A stretch of DNA of 64,000 nucleotides from Apostichopus japonicus (GCF_037975245.1 NC_092564.1:6316984-6380983), one strand, 5' to 3'. Positions 13,923-28,536 are shown, counted from the first letter of the stretch. Notes: generated by a model not told the origin, from the sequence alone. Translations and numbers: made by a program.

Positions 13923-16472
13923 AGTATTGTGATTCTATGGTTTCACATAATAATCGATACTAACGAATACAGCATTGAGCTATTCAAATATTCACAGCTC
14001 TAAATGAACGAGCGGTATTACCCTATTAATGGCCACCAGTTAGCCAGCCATGCGTTGCTTAATCCACTTTTGTGCAGGTCTGTGTAAAGGTCTCTCGCGA
14101 CAAGCAAATGATTGTATATATTTATGACCCAGCTATTGCTTATAAACTTTTAATGCTGAGAAGAATGAATGTTCACTCTATTTGAGGATCCTGAAAATCA
14201 ATATTTTGATATTTAAAAATATTGTGAATCCACCCTCAAGTCGTAAAAGTGAAATGCAACCCAAGTTACTAGTTATCTCCGAAAAGAACAAAAATATCCT
14301 CTCATTAAAAGTTATATTTTTTTTGTAGGAAGCCAACCTTCCGGTAACGCGTACAAATTCACTGTTCAAAAAGTGTGATATCCGAGGCACTTTCAACAAG
14401 AGATTTCTCCATCCTCTTTGAAATTGAGAATTCAATGCTTATTATTAGGTCAGTAAAATAACGCATATGTTTAATGATTTCAGTCATTGCGTCCAGTTTA
14501 TTTATTTCAAAACATATCATTACTATGAAAACACATTATTCGGGTCTACAGACCCCCTATACTATTACTTTTCTTTTTCAAGCACCAACAAGCCTGGCTA
14601 GGATAGAGTTCCTGTTATTGACTGCTGATATGTTTAGGTAACATGAAAAAATAAAATACAAACAACCCTTTGCCTACTATATTATCATATTAATTGTTCC
14701 AGATCATTATTCAAATGCCTTGGTTAAAAATTCCCTCCCGTTTACTATTAAGAGTATTTATTTGAAGAGTATCGGTATACTGTGTTGTAATTCCATGCTC
14801 TCTGGTTTCTCAAAAAAATGTTCAAGTTAAGCTGAGTTATTTTTTTAAAAAATTATTTCAGGGTATAAAATTACACTGTCTCTTTTGAAGTAAATAGTGG
14901 AGAAGAGATGAAAAAGTAATTATATAATTAAAATATTTCTCTTGAGGGAGAAAGGCCGATTTACCTCATGTGTCAAAAGAAACTGTGTGATGTGATACTG
15001 TCTTCCATATGTTAGGTACAACGGTATCTTTCTATAGCGTACATAGTCCTATGTTAAAGACCTATACCTATATATATATTGAAATCACCGGATCTTCATC
15101 TAACCATCATATTGAAATGACTACAGTACTTGCTATGTAAGAAGCATTGTGGTGCAGCGCTGGAATCACGTTCATTTGGCCATTCCCGGCCCTTCATAAC
15201 ATGCATGCGAATGTGGCTTACCTTGATCAAAGATGAAATGAAATGTTGGGAGGTGGAATTCAACAACTTTTTGGAAAGTTACTCAATCAAAGCTAAGACG
15301 TGTCAACTACCATGGTGTTAGATGGCAAACATATTTTCTGACAAATATATTTTCTGAGCCAACGAGTATGAGAAGTTTCCATCATGAAGGCAGAGGGAGG
15401 TGGGGAGGGATTCGCCTTGTGAATATTATTCTATATTTACGAGTTGCTTCACTTTAGTAGAAAAACGTCGATTATTCGAAGGCAGGTTCTTCAAACAATT
15501 ACCACCAAGCTATATCCCCATTTCTATCACTTGACAATTGGTTTCCCCAGACATTTCCCAGCTTTTAGGCAATATAAGAAAACTCGTGCCTCTGTCATCC
15601 AAAGAATAAGATTTCAAACCCATTGTCAACGGCCGCTCAAAGAGAGTTCAACGAATGGAGGGCGCTGTTCAATTTATTTCGCGCATGAAGAGGCAAACCA
15701 AAGTTACCAAAGTGTATGGATGGGGTTGATATGGCCACTTCAAAACGAAAGAGAGATCAGCGTAAAAGTGGCTATAATTGTTAAAAAAAAAGCCACATTT
15801 AAAAAAAGATATCAATAAGGTCACAGAATCGTTAATTCTCATCATCAATATGAACCAAGAAAAGAAGTAAATATATCATAAAGATTATAAAGGAAAGTTA
15901 AGAACATAGGCAATCCCATTATGATTGGAGAGTGGAGATGACGTGTGATGATTGGTGGTACTTCTATACCCCATGATATCCCATGAATGGAATTTGATTT
16001 AATTAACACAAAATTCGGATTTAATTGGGAAATACACTAACATTCCTACAGGAATAATTCCAAAGGGTAGGGTATTTCGTTGGCGGTGACAGACCCTTCA
16101 TTTGGCCCCAGGGAAAATGAGTCTCAGGGTTGAGGCGTATGATTTTGGCGGTTGTAGTGGTCCATAAAAGAATGAGTTTTGAGAAAGGTGGGCTTAATTT
16201 CATAGATAACATTAGTAAACTCCACTTGAACAGTGTCCATTTCTTCCATAGGATTTAAAACGTGGCTATATTTTCTTATATATTTCAGTAAATTCAGTTC
16301 AGTGTAGAAAATGGATGTATTTTATACTAACGTTTTCACTGTACAAGGTGTATTTAGTTATTAGCTGAGGCTACATAAATAAAAAGTTATGCCATTACAC
16401 ACAAATGATTTTACGTTTCGAAAACCTAATAACGACATTTCATGAATTTTTGTTATTCATTTTTTCAGCTCT

Positions 16473-16512
16473 TATACAGCAAGGTTAACTAAGGAGAAAA
16501 CCTTGCTGTATA
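16473..16512. other. Perfect 14-bp inverted repeat with 12-nt loop
   Basis: TATACAGCAAGGTT (16473-16486) and AACCTTGCTGTATA (16499-16512) are exact inverted complements. The mixed composition makes this less trivial than the TA palindromes nearby. Confidence 0.7.
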
Positions 16513-18121
16513 TATCTCCCAAAGAATAATTTTGGTTCGTTAACTCTCATATGGTTTTTACGTTATCTTCGCGAAAGATAAAAACAACATATTAAGATAT
16601 AAAAAAAATCAAAATAAGAAAGATTTACCGTCATTTTTAGCTTTCATGTAATTATATTTATTGGGTATGATATGACAAAAGAAGAATATGGAAATTAGTC
16701 TAACAAACACATCTTTCCAGAATATTGTCGTCGACACAATTTTCATTTTAGTATTAATCAATCTATAAAACGGTAATATAAGAAAAAAATCTTTTTTAAG
16801 TTTTAAAATGTAAAATCTGACCAAAAGTTACAGTTTCGTGATTAAATGAGGTTATTTTTTATTACTCGAATAATTCATACTTTTTTGATTAAACTATAGA
16901 TATATGTATGGTCAATTTGTGCCAATGTACATCTATCAAACATCAATGTGTCTTCCAAATAGTCTTCAATTGTTCGCCAAATATAAAGAGAACAGCATTG
17001 TCACCAGATATGCATACTTTAAATTTAATTCCTCCTAAATCACACCTTTTCCCTAACGAACATTTTTCCCCTGAGGTTAATTTACGTAAGACGGGTTATC
17101 GATTAGAAAACGTCAGAAAACTTTTGGGAGCTTATATTATTTGAGAATTATCAATTTATTTTCTGTAAATATGATGCTAGATATATATAACCTTTACCTA
17201 CATCTGTTTTGCAAGTCATAGTGAAATAGTCACATAGTGTGCACACAAGCTTGCAAACATGAAATGAAAAAATTACTTTGGTTAATATTTTTTGATGAAA
17301 GAGGTGTTAAATGAGAACACGGATTGTCTGTCGAGGAATTTATTTTCATCTACAAGTGTCCATGCATGAAACAAAACAAAAAACCCAAAAATAATAACCT
17401 CAATTTATGTCATTGACATCAAAGAAATAAACCAAATCAAAACAACACACAAACAACAACGACAACAAACAAACAAACAAACTCAACAATGCACGTTATC
17501 CCATTGCAGTAACCCGCTTCAGGACGCAAGCTCTCAAATGTTCAAAAATTATATCACAAATTTGCGACAATAAATTGACCCTTTGTATAAAGTATTCCTA
17601 TAATTCCCTTTCGGATGTAAGTTCCAGAAGAATGTGTCAACAATTGGAACAACAGATTGTGATGAACATTTTCGAAAATGGCTAAAAATATTAACTTTTT
17701 ATACAATTAAGTGTTAGATCTTATAATATAATATACAATGCTTTGTTTAGATAAACATCCGAACATTTTAGTTTAAACAAATTTTGGTTAAACTGTTTTG
17801 TTCCAACAAGGCATTGCATACAGTAAAATGAGTGTAATTGCAGGTAGACATTTCAAATCAATGAACAATTTGTTTAGAACTCTAAGATGTTTTCGTTCCC
17901 CAAACATTAACAACAAGTTCGTTCTCATTAACATCACAGTTGATAATTTTCAAAACAATGCAATATCACCGTTTTCAAATAAGGAGGATATTATTTACTT
18001 TTGAACTGGTCGGTCCTGACATAATAGAATCAAATTACAAATCAGTTCATGATTGCGTCATCATTGGGCAAATTTTGTAAACTTTAAAAACTTACCCCTA
18101 TTTTGGGAGAAAGTAACAAAG

Positions 18122-18231
<110 letters not shown>

Positions 18232-19137
18232 TAAAAATGCGCAAGGCAAATTTTTTTTCTCACAGATTTGTTAATTTTTTTTTCGAAGAGAAAACACAGA
18301 GAGTGATTCTCCAACCTTGGGTATCTTTGAGAAGTAGGGCTGTCACCGTGTCTGACGAAAACAGGGCACTTCTGTTGGTTTTCTTAACATTTTATTTCTA
18401 TTATTGTATTACATGTATATTGTATAAATAAAATAACAACGCTATTGCGCAAGTTAAGCGTGAACGAATAGCTTTTAGATGACCCATTTTGTTACGAGAA
18501 ATGCCCTTCTATTGCTGGTAAAAAAAAAAATCGTGCTAACTTTGACATTGTTTTAACTTTTACTTTCTGTCCTTTATTAAACTGACAGATTTCTTTTCTG
18601 TTTCTGTAAAGTTATGGGCTTACAAGATCCGAAATATTAAACCCATATACGGGTTTGCGGTTGCGTATTTTTGTTTCGGAAAATATCTTCCATTTCGAAA
18701 AGCTCAGGTATTTCCCTGTTTTAGAACGATGTCACCTATTTTTTTTTAAATTGTTGTCAGCTTATTACATTTAACGGTTGAGGAGTTTGCATAAAAATGA
18801 GTTCGAATAAATCAGTTTTTGATAATAAATCTAAGGTAAAACAATATTACCTATTTTTGTTTTGTTCCATTTTTAAAATTACTAAGTTAACAACCCTCAG
18901 TTCATCCTATTAAGTATCCTTTTCTGGAGCCCACCTTTAATACCTTAGAAACATACCATTTTAATCGAAATGTTATCTTGTCCAATATTTTGGTCAGTTT
19001 ATTTCCGTATCGCTGTTTACTGGTGTAAATATAATAAAGGGAATTTCAGTCAAAATCAGCAAGACAATTATATGAATGGTCTTTTTGTTGCCAGAACCAA
19101 ATGTGGTTCACATCCTAGATATAGAAGTATATCATGC

Positions 19138-19590
19138 TCTGCATATCCTAGCTGGAAACCTTAAATATATATTCACTGCATATCCTAGCTGGGGACCTAA
19201 CATAAATATTCACTGCATATCCTAGCTGGGGACCCTAACATAAATATTCAATGCATATCCTAGCTGGGGACCTTAAATATATGTTCACTGCATATCCTAG
19301 CTGGGGACCTAAAATATATATTCACTGCATATCCTAGCTGGGGACCTAACATAAATATTCAATGCATATCCTAGCTGGGGACCTAACATAAATATTCAAT
19401 GCATATCCTAGCTGGGGACCTATAGGCACTTCTTATCCTACATGGGGTCTGGGGACCTAAAATATATGTTTACTGCATATCCTAGCTGGGGGACTTAAAA
19501 TATACGTCACTGCATATCCTAGCTGTGGACTAAAGATATATGTTCACTGCATATCCTAGCTGGGGACCTAAACAAATATATGTTCACTTC
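19138..19590. repeat. Minisatellite, about 37-bp unit, about 12 copies
   Basis: The core TGCATATCCTAGCTGGGGAC recurs at about 37-bp spacing (for example 19141, 19178, 19215, 19251, 19290, 19327, 19364). It is followed by variants of CTAAAATATATGTTCAC or CTAACATAAATATTCAA. One unit near 19430-19455 is rearranged, and units after 19590 decay. Confidence 0.92.
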
Positions 19591-20599
19591 ACATGCTAGC
19601 CGAAGAGCTAGAATATAATCACTCCAAATACTATGTTGGAGAAGAAGAATATATATTTCACTCCATACAGTATAGTTTGTATAGTCGCATATATGTTCAC
19701 TGACCCCATGTCAAACCTCGAGTGCTAAAATACATCTTCGATCTAATTCCTAGTTCCGTAATCAGAATATACGTTCAAGCCATTACTATACCTATCACTG
19801 CATCACAATTTTATTTTATAAATAAGCCTGTATTACGCTTTGCAGTGTGAGTATTTGCGATACATTTCCACTAATATCCGGTACAACATATATGATATTA
19901 TAGGGAGAGAACTACAACCAGTGTTCACTTTCAATTTACATTTTGTGTAACAAAAGCTAGTTCACATATAAAAAATATTGTATTGGTATCTTAGCGACAG
20001 AACTAGAAACGTATGTTCACTCCACATTTAAATTATGTCTTCAAAAACTAGTTCATTTATCGAGGCCGGTTATAAACCTCTTGCTCATTCGACCACTATA
20101 CCGCTCTTCCACTAACTAATTAGCTACCTTTTATTGAAGGTTTTGTAATTTAACTTAAAAATTTCAAACTTGATACTGCCACCATTGTAGATAACTTTAA
20201 CACTGTACATTGTGAATTAAACAGCCACGGTGTTGCATTGGTATTATAAATGAAGGGACATAACATTACCAGTGCAGTTATCGTGTTATGGCCACGTGAC
20301 ATCTTGTAAGACTTGCTTTAATATGTTACAGCTGTTATCATTAAAGGTTCATTCTGAGGTATAAAGAACATTATTATTTGTCAATAATGATTGTCTAAAT
20401 CCTATCGTTTTTTTGTTTTTAACTTCAACGAAAGGATCAAGATTTTCTGTAAATATGTAAGACCAAAATATTTCTTATGGCAGAGTTGACGTCGAAATAT
20501 GAGAGTACATTTCAAAGAAACAAAGTCAGAAATGTTGTGTTTCATTAAATGTAATTATCAATTATTTACACAACAGTTATTTTTACGACGTTTAAGCTA

Positions 20600-20857
20600 C
20601 CAAAAATGCGGAAGAAGCCCACAAGGGCTTATGGATTACAAACTACACGTCGGGTGGCTTCCAGTTCAACGTCTCAACTCAAATTTGAAATCTTTCAATT
20701 TAGAAAGACTTTTAAGATGGGAAATCCGTAGATTGCTCTTGGATGAAAAACCCACATTAATATGACCCGACCGGGTATCGAAACCCGGAACCTCCCGATT
20801 GCTAAGCCTCATTGCTTCAAATGCCACCACCTTTATCCACTCGGCCATAGCACCTAC
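20600..20857 (-). mobile_element. tRNA-Leu/Ser-like SINE
   Basis: On the minus strand the sequence begins near 20857 with GGTGCTATGGCCGAGTGG. Its A box TGGCCGAGTGG (20848-20838) is typical of class II (Leu/Ser) tRNAs, and a T-arm-like CCGGGTTTCGATACCCGG follows (20788-20771). The T loop carries one extra T compared with a functional tRNA, so it is unlikely to be a working tRNA gene. A non-tRNA body continues to about 20600 (containing a GTGGGCTTCTTCCGCAT block); that end is uncertain and no clear A-rich tail is seen. The tRNA-like head is confident; family and boundary are not. Confidence 0.65.
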
Positions 20858-23800
20858 ATAACACGTGCATGGCATAACCTAGATGCAGTTACAGCTCAAA
20901 GCTAACTAATTTATTGGCTGCTATTTAATTCTATATTTGCGACAAAAATCGATCAAAACAAACGAACAGACATAAATTTTCAAAACAGTTGTGGAAGTAT
21001 TTTCGTCGTTAATGTTTATAATACAGCATATGAATACCATTTCTAAAGAAGGCAAGTCAAAAAAAGGGATTGCACACTTGTGAAAATGATACATATACCG
21101 ATACCTCAAAAAGTCAAATTTAGATTCTAAAATGTTTCGTTTGTACGTTTCACACTTTAAACTTCTTTTTTCAAGTTCTACCGCCATTGCGGAAATATTC
21201 ATTACTTCCCGCCTTCATTTTCAGACGCACCGTTCTTACATATTTACTCTTTAACTACGTATAGAGAATTTCACACAGAAGTATGTCAAAGAAAAGTGCG
21301 TTAGATTTTGACTATTTCTGACATTACCTATATATATATCCTGCAACTTACCCGGCGTTAGGGAACAATATGTATTACGTTGATATCTCTAAGCCTATAC
21401 CGATATTATGAACATTTCATTTTAACATTGTGAAACGTGAATACATATAGGTTAATTCACTTTATATATCACCGAGGAGAAGATCCTACTACTTATATGA
21501 TCCGCGGGAAAATATATCCTTGTACAAGATATGACACAATATGATAAATCTGCAAGTCTGTTTATGAGAATTGACCACTTTGAAGATTTGAACCTTAGGT
21601 GTCAAGAGTGAATTATTAACGATAAACATAAATCAAAACACCCTTCACCATCAATCTAGTAAACTAAATCATATATTAGCATTTGTTTTTATTTTTTTTC
21701 CTTCTTGCTTTCACCTCAAAATACCGATTTCGTATCCCTAGAGAGGAAACCGGTCTTGTTTTTTAATCCTTATATTGGGCTTTTCTAATTGTTTTCATCA
21801 GTTAATCTTAAATTAATTTGCCTGATATTAAAGTGACGTTGGTTATACCAGAGTTGTGTACAAGTGCTGTCAAAACTTTCTGGTTATCATTAATAATCTA
21901 ACAGTAAATTAAGATGCTATAAATTTAGTTTTTCGATACTCTACAAAAAATATATATAAATATATATACAAAACTCTTAGTCAAAGTTTTACTTTTCCAT
22001 CCTTAAAATCAAGTTTATTTGGCATTTGATTTTCAAAACTTAACTAAACATGTAATGAGCATTTTTTTATGAGAAAGAAAAGATGCAATTGATTCTCAGC
22101 GTAAGACAACCTTCCTATAGATTTTTGTCGCCCAAAATAAAGGTTAATGAGCAATTCTTTATGGATATATTGTTGTCAACAATTCGTGGACAAGAACTTT
22201 GACACATTATTATTTTCATTTCATGTTAAAACACCAAACGGAAAATTCCACTTCGTTATTTGAAATTAACTTTGATGATAATCCAAGCTAAATGAACTAC
22301 ATTTTAATGTGATATTTAATCGATTTCTTTTGTTTCGAAATACGTTTAAAAAAAAAAAAAAAAAAACGTCAAAAGAAAAATCGCTTTAAATAACTGATAA
22401 ACCGGTCTATTACTTTGATTATCCTTAAAGGTGGCTTTCTAGTACTTAACAGCTATTTGAAAATAATAATATCATATATTAATTTAAACAGAGGAAGAAA
22501 CATCGCTTCATGGCACTTCATTTTTAAAACTTCCTGCTCAATGTAATTTTCGTCGCAGTGATTTTTTCGTCATATTTTGCAATAATCAATGTTTCAAATA
22601 AACTAAATTATCTTTACCCATAATGATATTTTGTTTCCGAGACCATCTACCGTATATGCATAAAAATCAAGAAACGGTGACTACATACGAACCCATGCAC
22701 TCCTCCCCGTGTCCTTTATTCATCTAAAGTGATTGTAATATATATACCAATCATACACTACAAACATGATGTAACACGTGGTAATATTAATACTGGATTT
22801 AAACCAGCACTGTAGCAACGTTAATCGGTTAGCATTGTTTTACAAACACATACTAGAAATTCCCTGGATGACATGCAAACTAATTCTGAACTTTTCATGA
22901 GTTCCCATTCAAATCGATTCTTAAGATGTTTTGTTTAACTCTGGTTGAGACGCCTTGTTTATGAGACATATATCTGTTAAAACTATAGAGATGTTTCAGA
23001 TATATAGGGGGGTTAACACTATGTTATTGTCGTTAAGTATATTAACTACGGACCTAAAGCAGGCGGTATATACGGCTCCAGAGACACATGCGTGGTGGAA
23101 ACGGCTTAATAGAAATGTTTGCGTTCCCATAGGACCATGTGCTATAGGGAATCGCTATAGGTTATAGCCAAAAGCTAGGCCTGTTTACTACAAACCACGG
23201 AAAGCAGACTAATATAGTGGCTCTGTATCTCTCACTTAAACGAAATATAGTCACGTTTAAGTTATTTTTGTTACCTATCTTCGCTGTTATGACCAGGAAA
23301 CTGCCACAAATATATGTAATGAAAGCTTGGATATAATATATAATATGGAGTAGAAGAATGCAATTTGAAACTCTACAAAACGACAAAATAAAATACTTCC
23401 AATATATATAAATATATATATATATTAGCAACTTTACATTGGGGAATATAAATTACTTCCGAAACAGGTGTTTGTTCAGAAGCCGAAATGCTTGATGTCA
23501 AAGGTCATTTCACTCCAAACGTCCAACCACTGATCTGCTTATACCGCATGCGATGTGCTTATGCTACTGGATAAAGAGACATGTTCTTACATGGAGGGTT
23601 GTTATGTTATGAGACAAGGAAAAAGGAAAAACGAAATCATAGATATGAGAAACCATAACGTTTGATGAGATTGTTATTCCAGCTATATTTCGCCGATCCA
23701 TACAGAGGCTAACCGCGAAAGAGTGAAGGCTTCCTGCAGTTTAAGGACAAATGTGTTAGATTGTCACAAAATACTGACCGATGATATGGTCAACCTCTTG

Positions 23801-25419
23801 GCCAATTTATAATTTATTCAAGCTTTTAATGGTCATCGTCGTTAACCAATGTCTGTGTGTCGACGTCGGTAGGTAATCGAACAAAATTTTTAACAATCGG
23901 CATGAATGGATATATAATTTTTTTTTTAACTTCAAACAGTCCAACTTCTCCTTATGATTGTATTTCCATATATGTCGTTGTACGGTAGGCAAATAAGCCT
24001 AACTCTCACATTTTGTTTTATGATAGCGACTTTAGGAGCAATCCGAATACAAATAAATAACAAGTGGAAATAGTTGGTTTCCTCGGATGACGTACTTAAA
24101 TGCTAGATTTATGTTATCCGAGACTAGCATTTAAAAAGACGTGAAATGTCTGTCACTCGCAAGCAGAAATAATGAATCACAAACGACATTCTTTTCTTAA
24201 GTTCTAGCTCTCCCCTTCAACTCGCGTGGGTTTTAAAATTTACTATTCTAAAAAAAAAAAAACAGAATAAAGAGTGTATATAAAGGATACGGACGAAGTT
24301 AGTCATTTTCTTCTTTTTTTAAACGGTAACTGAGTACTTGGCCTCCGTGTATTTACATCGTAGAATAAATTCTCCAGCAATTCTCGAACGATTAGTTCGC
24401 TGTGGAAGGCCTCTACGTTAAGCTGACAGTAATGATGCACTTTACAAAACAAATGATAATAACAGACAATAGATTCCAGATCACATGGTCATTTTGCTTT
24501 CTTTAAGTGCCCATTAAGTTAACATGTATACAACAATAACGATCGTTTCTGGTGTTCTGGATTTTAACATCCTCTCTCAGCCTTTATCTGTGCTCTGTTG
24601 AGTCGTTGCGTTATAATGTCTGCATAATTTCAAGACTTGGAACAGATATAAAATACATTTTGATTATTTCTTCTTCTTCTTCTTCTTTTTTCGTTGTTGG
24701 TGTAAAGCTCTGGTTTTCTTATAATATGATTAAGAGTAACCGTTTTGAAGTGCACATCGTTTAAATAGAAAAGTACAGTAGGTCAAAAGAATTACTGGAA
24801 AAAGTGAAACGAAAAAATATATATATAGCACAACTGATGGAAAAACTTTCTGGCCGTTTTGGTTACGATTTGTGTGTGTGTATGGTCACTATTGAATACC
24901 GCGAAATTCGTTTTCATGGTGTACTAATGTGAGTTGTGATTTAAAAAGCAAACGAATTCGAATAACTATTTAAACTAAATTTGGCTAATTAACTTATTGA
25001 AAAAAAAACCATGTTTGGATTGTAATATTGCTCCGACTTCTCTACTTATTAATTATTATACCGGTACATTTAAATACAAATGAGATGAATGAATATTTAC
25101 ATTGCTCATATCTTTAGACGACTTTTGTTTCTAAATACACTCATTTTTAGGATGGTCGTTTTTTTCAAGACAACAATCGACGCCATGATGATGAAGTAGT
25201 CTTTATCAAAAGACTTTTTGAAAAATATGAGGAAACAAATAAAATGAATACAAATAAAATCAGGATCACGTATAGCCATGCCGGTCCTCCCTTAAAGTCG
25301 CAAGTTTAGGGAACTTAAACTCACAAGTCATGTTACAAATTTACATATAAATCTATGACTGATAAGGATTTACAAGTTAATATAAATGTTAAGAAGTATT
25401 TGTAACCACTAATATTAAC

Positions 25420-25810
25420 ACGAGTCTTTGTATCCTTTCACAGTAGTGTAATTAGTGACAACAATATCATTGTATTGTACAATGAAGTACCATATTACTG
25501 TACGAAGTGTTACTGTATTGTAAATAAAGTATTTACTGTGTTATTTCTATGTATATAGTGTTACGTAAAATGTTACTGTACAATAACTGTAGTATCGTCG
25601 TCAATCGTAGTATTAAAACTATATAAACTATAGTATATACGGAATCGATGAGTTATACACTATACGGATATGTACTATGACTGTAGTGTTAATGCGTATG
25701 TCAGTGATCGATTTATCTTACTATGGTATAACTATATTCAAGTATATTCATTAATGATAAGATATATTATTTACTGTAGTATTATGATGACAGTTTCAAC
25801 AGAATTCCAG
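25420..25810. repeat. Cryptically simple region rich in TACTGTA/GTGTTA
   Basis: TTACTGTA, GTGTTACTGT, CTATAGTAT and related words recur irregularly over about 390 bases with no clean unit length. Confidence 0.45.
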
Positions 25811-27879
25811 ACAAACGTGTAAGAGAAAGTAGAAATTGACAAACTAAATTATCCATGTGTATAAAATGAAATGTTTTGGTTTCGAACAACACCACAACTT
25901 AGGTAACATAGTATAATATTCTATGATAGATAAATAGATTCTTAGAAAATCTGGCGTAACGAGAAGTAATGTTTAGTGTATCAGACAAGGTAGTTTTCAG
26001 GAAAGACAAGCCTCATTCATATAAAAAAAAATGTCATGAAAACTAATATTTCGTCCCGATACGAGGAAGACTAGTTTGCATATCTTTTTTTGATAATTCA
26101 ACACTTGTTTGTTATCATGGAACATTAAATCCGTGAATAAACAAAGACAAACTCCTACTACAAATAGGGCTGGACAGAGTCTTAATTTTATTGCGTCTCT
26201 TTCAACGCAGCGGGAATTCTAACACAACTAGGGCAAGCTTTATATAGTTTCTTCAAATGTATAAAATGAAAACCATATCTACAACATTTCTGAGAATTCT
26301 TCCTGAGTCATTCGTCCTTCACTGCCGCTGCATGGCAACAACAATAACCCAAAATATATGATTTTGTTTGGGAGGGGGTGGGGTGGGGGGAAGGCTTAAA
26401 ACACAACTTTCCTACGATCTGTATGGTTAGCACTTCATATTCAAGAGATCTCTCTATATTCTAGTATATTCGGAAATGTTTGTGTATAATATATCTGTAA
26501 CATATTATTTTGACTTCATTACTTTAAAGCCGAATTTTGCGTCTGTTTGTTAACCTTTTGAGTGCGACTAACTATGTATGTATTTTATACCAATTTTACC
26601 GCATCCCATAACTGAAGGTCTAATAATTATTTTTTTCATTTCATTGGCAAAACGTTTTATTTTGTTTAAGCTTATTCCATCGTTGCTGGTAGACAAACTG
26701 CGATGAATTAATGTATCAAATTAATTACCCTACTGTGGTATAGTACCACTCGTATTATTCGGACACTCAGTATATGTGATCACCAGATATATAGCCCCAG
26801 TTACAGCGTCAAGATACAAGGAGTATTATTTTCATATTTTGATAGTAACTATGTTAAAACTTCAGTCAATATTGTCTGAAATGAAAGCTCTTAAACGGGA
26901 TCAAATAAACTCCAACAAATTATTATTGAGCGCTACCCCTCACGGTTATTGTCCCTAAAATAATAGTAACAACAACTGTCCCTTAAAAAAAAACATATCT
27001 TACGGGTGAAAATATTGTCGGCTACAACCAAAGGGAAATATATATATTTTTTCAATCATTTACTATACTTGTAAGAAAAAGACTGTTAGCATTGTAGTGT
27101 AGGAAACTACAAAAGCATGTTATTTCTGCCGGAACAGTTACGTTTATACATGGCATCTAGAAATATATAATTCTGCGAAAAACCTATCGGAATTACTAAC
27201 ATTTGATAAACTACAATGTTTTTATCTTTTGTAAATAAATAAAAAGAAAAATCATGGAACCATTTGACATTATTGTTCGACTTTAGGGCCAAAGAAATGC
27301 ATGTTTGAAGTACATGGTAGACCATGTATAAAATGAGAACAAAACCTACTTTAGCGTTTCATAATGCATTTTGACCCCCACCCCCCTCCTCCCACCCCCT
27401 CCATTCTCACTCACTGTTTACGATCCCCACACATCCCTCCCCACCCCATCCATTCTCACTCACTGTTTACGATACGCGATTTTTTTCTAGTTCATTCATA
27501 GATCGGTGAAATTCCAATAACAATCCCTTTTATTCTTTTTTAATATTTGGGATATATTTCTATATAGTAATGAAACACAACAATAGTGACTAGACGGTGA
27601 TCATGAAGACATTTTGATCGTTAATAGCTATCAGTACTTCACATTTATTTTATAACCAACCCCCCCCCCCCAATATATATATTTTTTTAAAAACTCCGTC
27701 GGTTGTTATTTTGTATTCAAATAAGTAAGTGTTCACCTTGGATCAAATGCACATAACTAAACAAGACTGAACGAAGCGAGTAACAAAAGAGTTTACAAAA
27801 CCTGTTTTTTTTTCTACAAAGGAATATAAAGAAAAACAAACAGTTATTGAACTTAAACAACGCAGAATATGACCTTGTT

Positions 27880-28110
27880 GATTATGCAAATGCAAATGTA
27901 TTTACGAATACGAAAAGCACTCTCCATGAGAAACAATTGTAGGCACGTTAATGTTCTAGCGAGTTAATTCAAGGATTACCCGAGCAAGGAAATCTTAATG
28001 TGTAATCCGCTTGTTAGAGGGATTTGCATATTAAAATCACTTTTTTTCCCTACTTTCAACCCTTTTTGGTGTGTGGTTATTTTGCATTAAACGTGCAAAT
28101 TGCTTAACTT
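27880..28110. promoter_or_regulatory. Candidate intronic enhancer: POU-octamer and Otx-type site cluster
   Basis: Two overlapping perfect octamers ATGCAAAT (27884-27891 and 27890-27897) and a third in inverse orientation, ATTTGCAT (28022-28029), lie within 150 bp. Near-octamers (TTTTGCAT, GTGCAAAT) lie at about 28080-28100. Oppositely oriented K50/Otx-type sites GGATTA (27973-27978) and TAATCC (28003-28008) and a Sox-like ACAATTG complete the group. Octamer binding by POU proteins and GGATTA binding by Otx/Gsc proteins are established; enhancer function here is inferred. Confidence 0.35.
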
Positions 28111-28459
28111 TGGTGGTGGCGGCTAGGAGAAAAAAAAAATTACAGCACTCGTCGGTGTCAATTTTGGGTTTTTGCTGATGGTCTTAAAAGTGAAACAGAA
28201 AATTAGGGCGCTATGGACCCCTTTTTTTCTTCTTCTTCTCTTTGATAGACGCACGAAGAAGGATATGTGTAAATCTATAAGTCGTTAAAACGCGAAAATT
28301 TGCAAATTTTGGGTTTTGATTGATAAGTGTTAACAGTTTATACATGAATTATACATTTCAGATGGAACAGCAAAGTAAAATAACTTATATAACGATAGCG
28401 TTTTTTTTCTTTTTCTGTCATAACACAACTTTTATACATGTGTGTTTCTAGCTAAAAGT

Positions 28460-28460
28460 A

Positions 28461-28534
<74 letters not shown>

Positions 28535-28536
28535 GT
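28460..28536. repeat. (TA)n microsatellite
   Basis: About 66 pure bases followed by a TGTATATATG interruption. Confidence 0.95.

Noticed and set aside
15444-15818. 124-aa plus-strand open frame, the longest after the Hox frame
   Set aside because: No recognisable domain, Lys-rich tail derived from A-runs, no splice or promoter support; length is compatible with chance.
16009-16031. Resemblance of CACAAAATTCGGAT to the reverse complement of miR-10, a microRNA of Hox clusters
   Set aside because: The seed half (CTACAGGGT in this orientation) is not present and there is no hairpin. The best other partial matches, near 41114 and 42549, also lack the full mature sequence.
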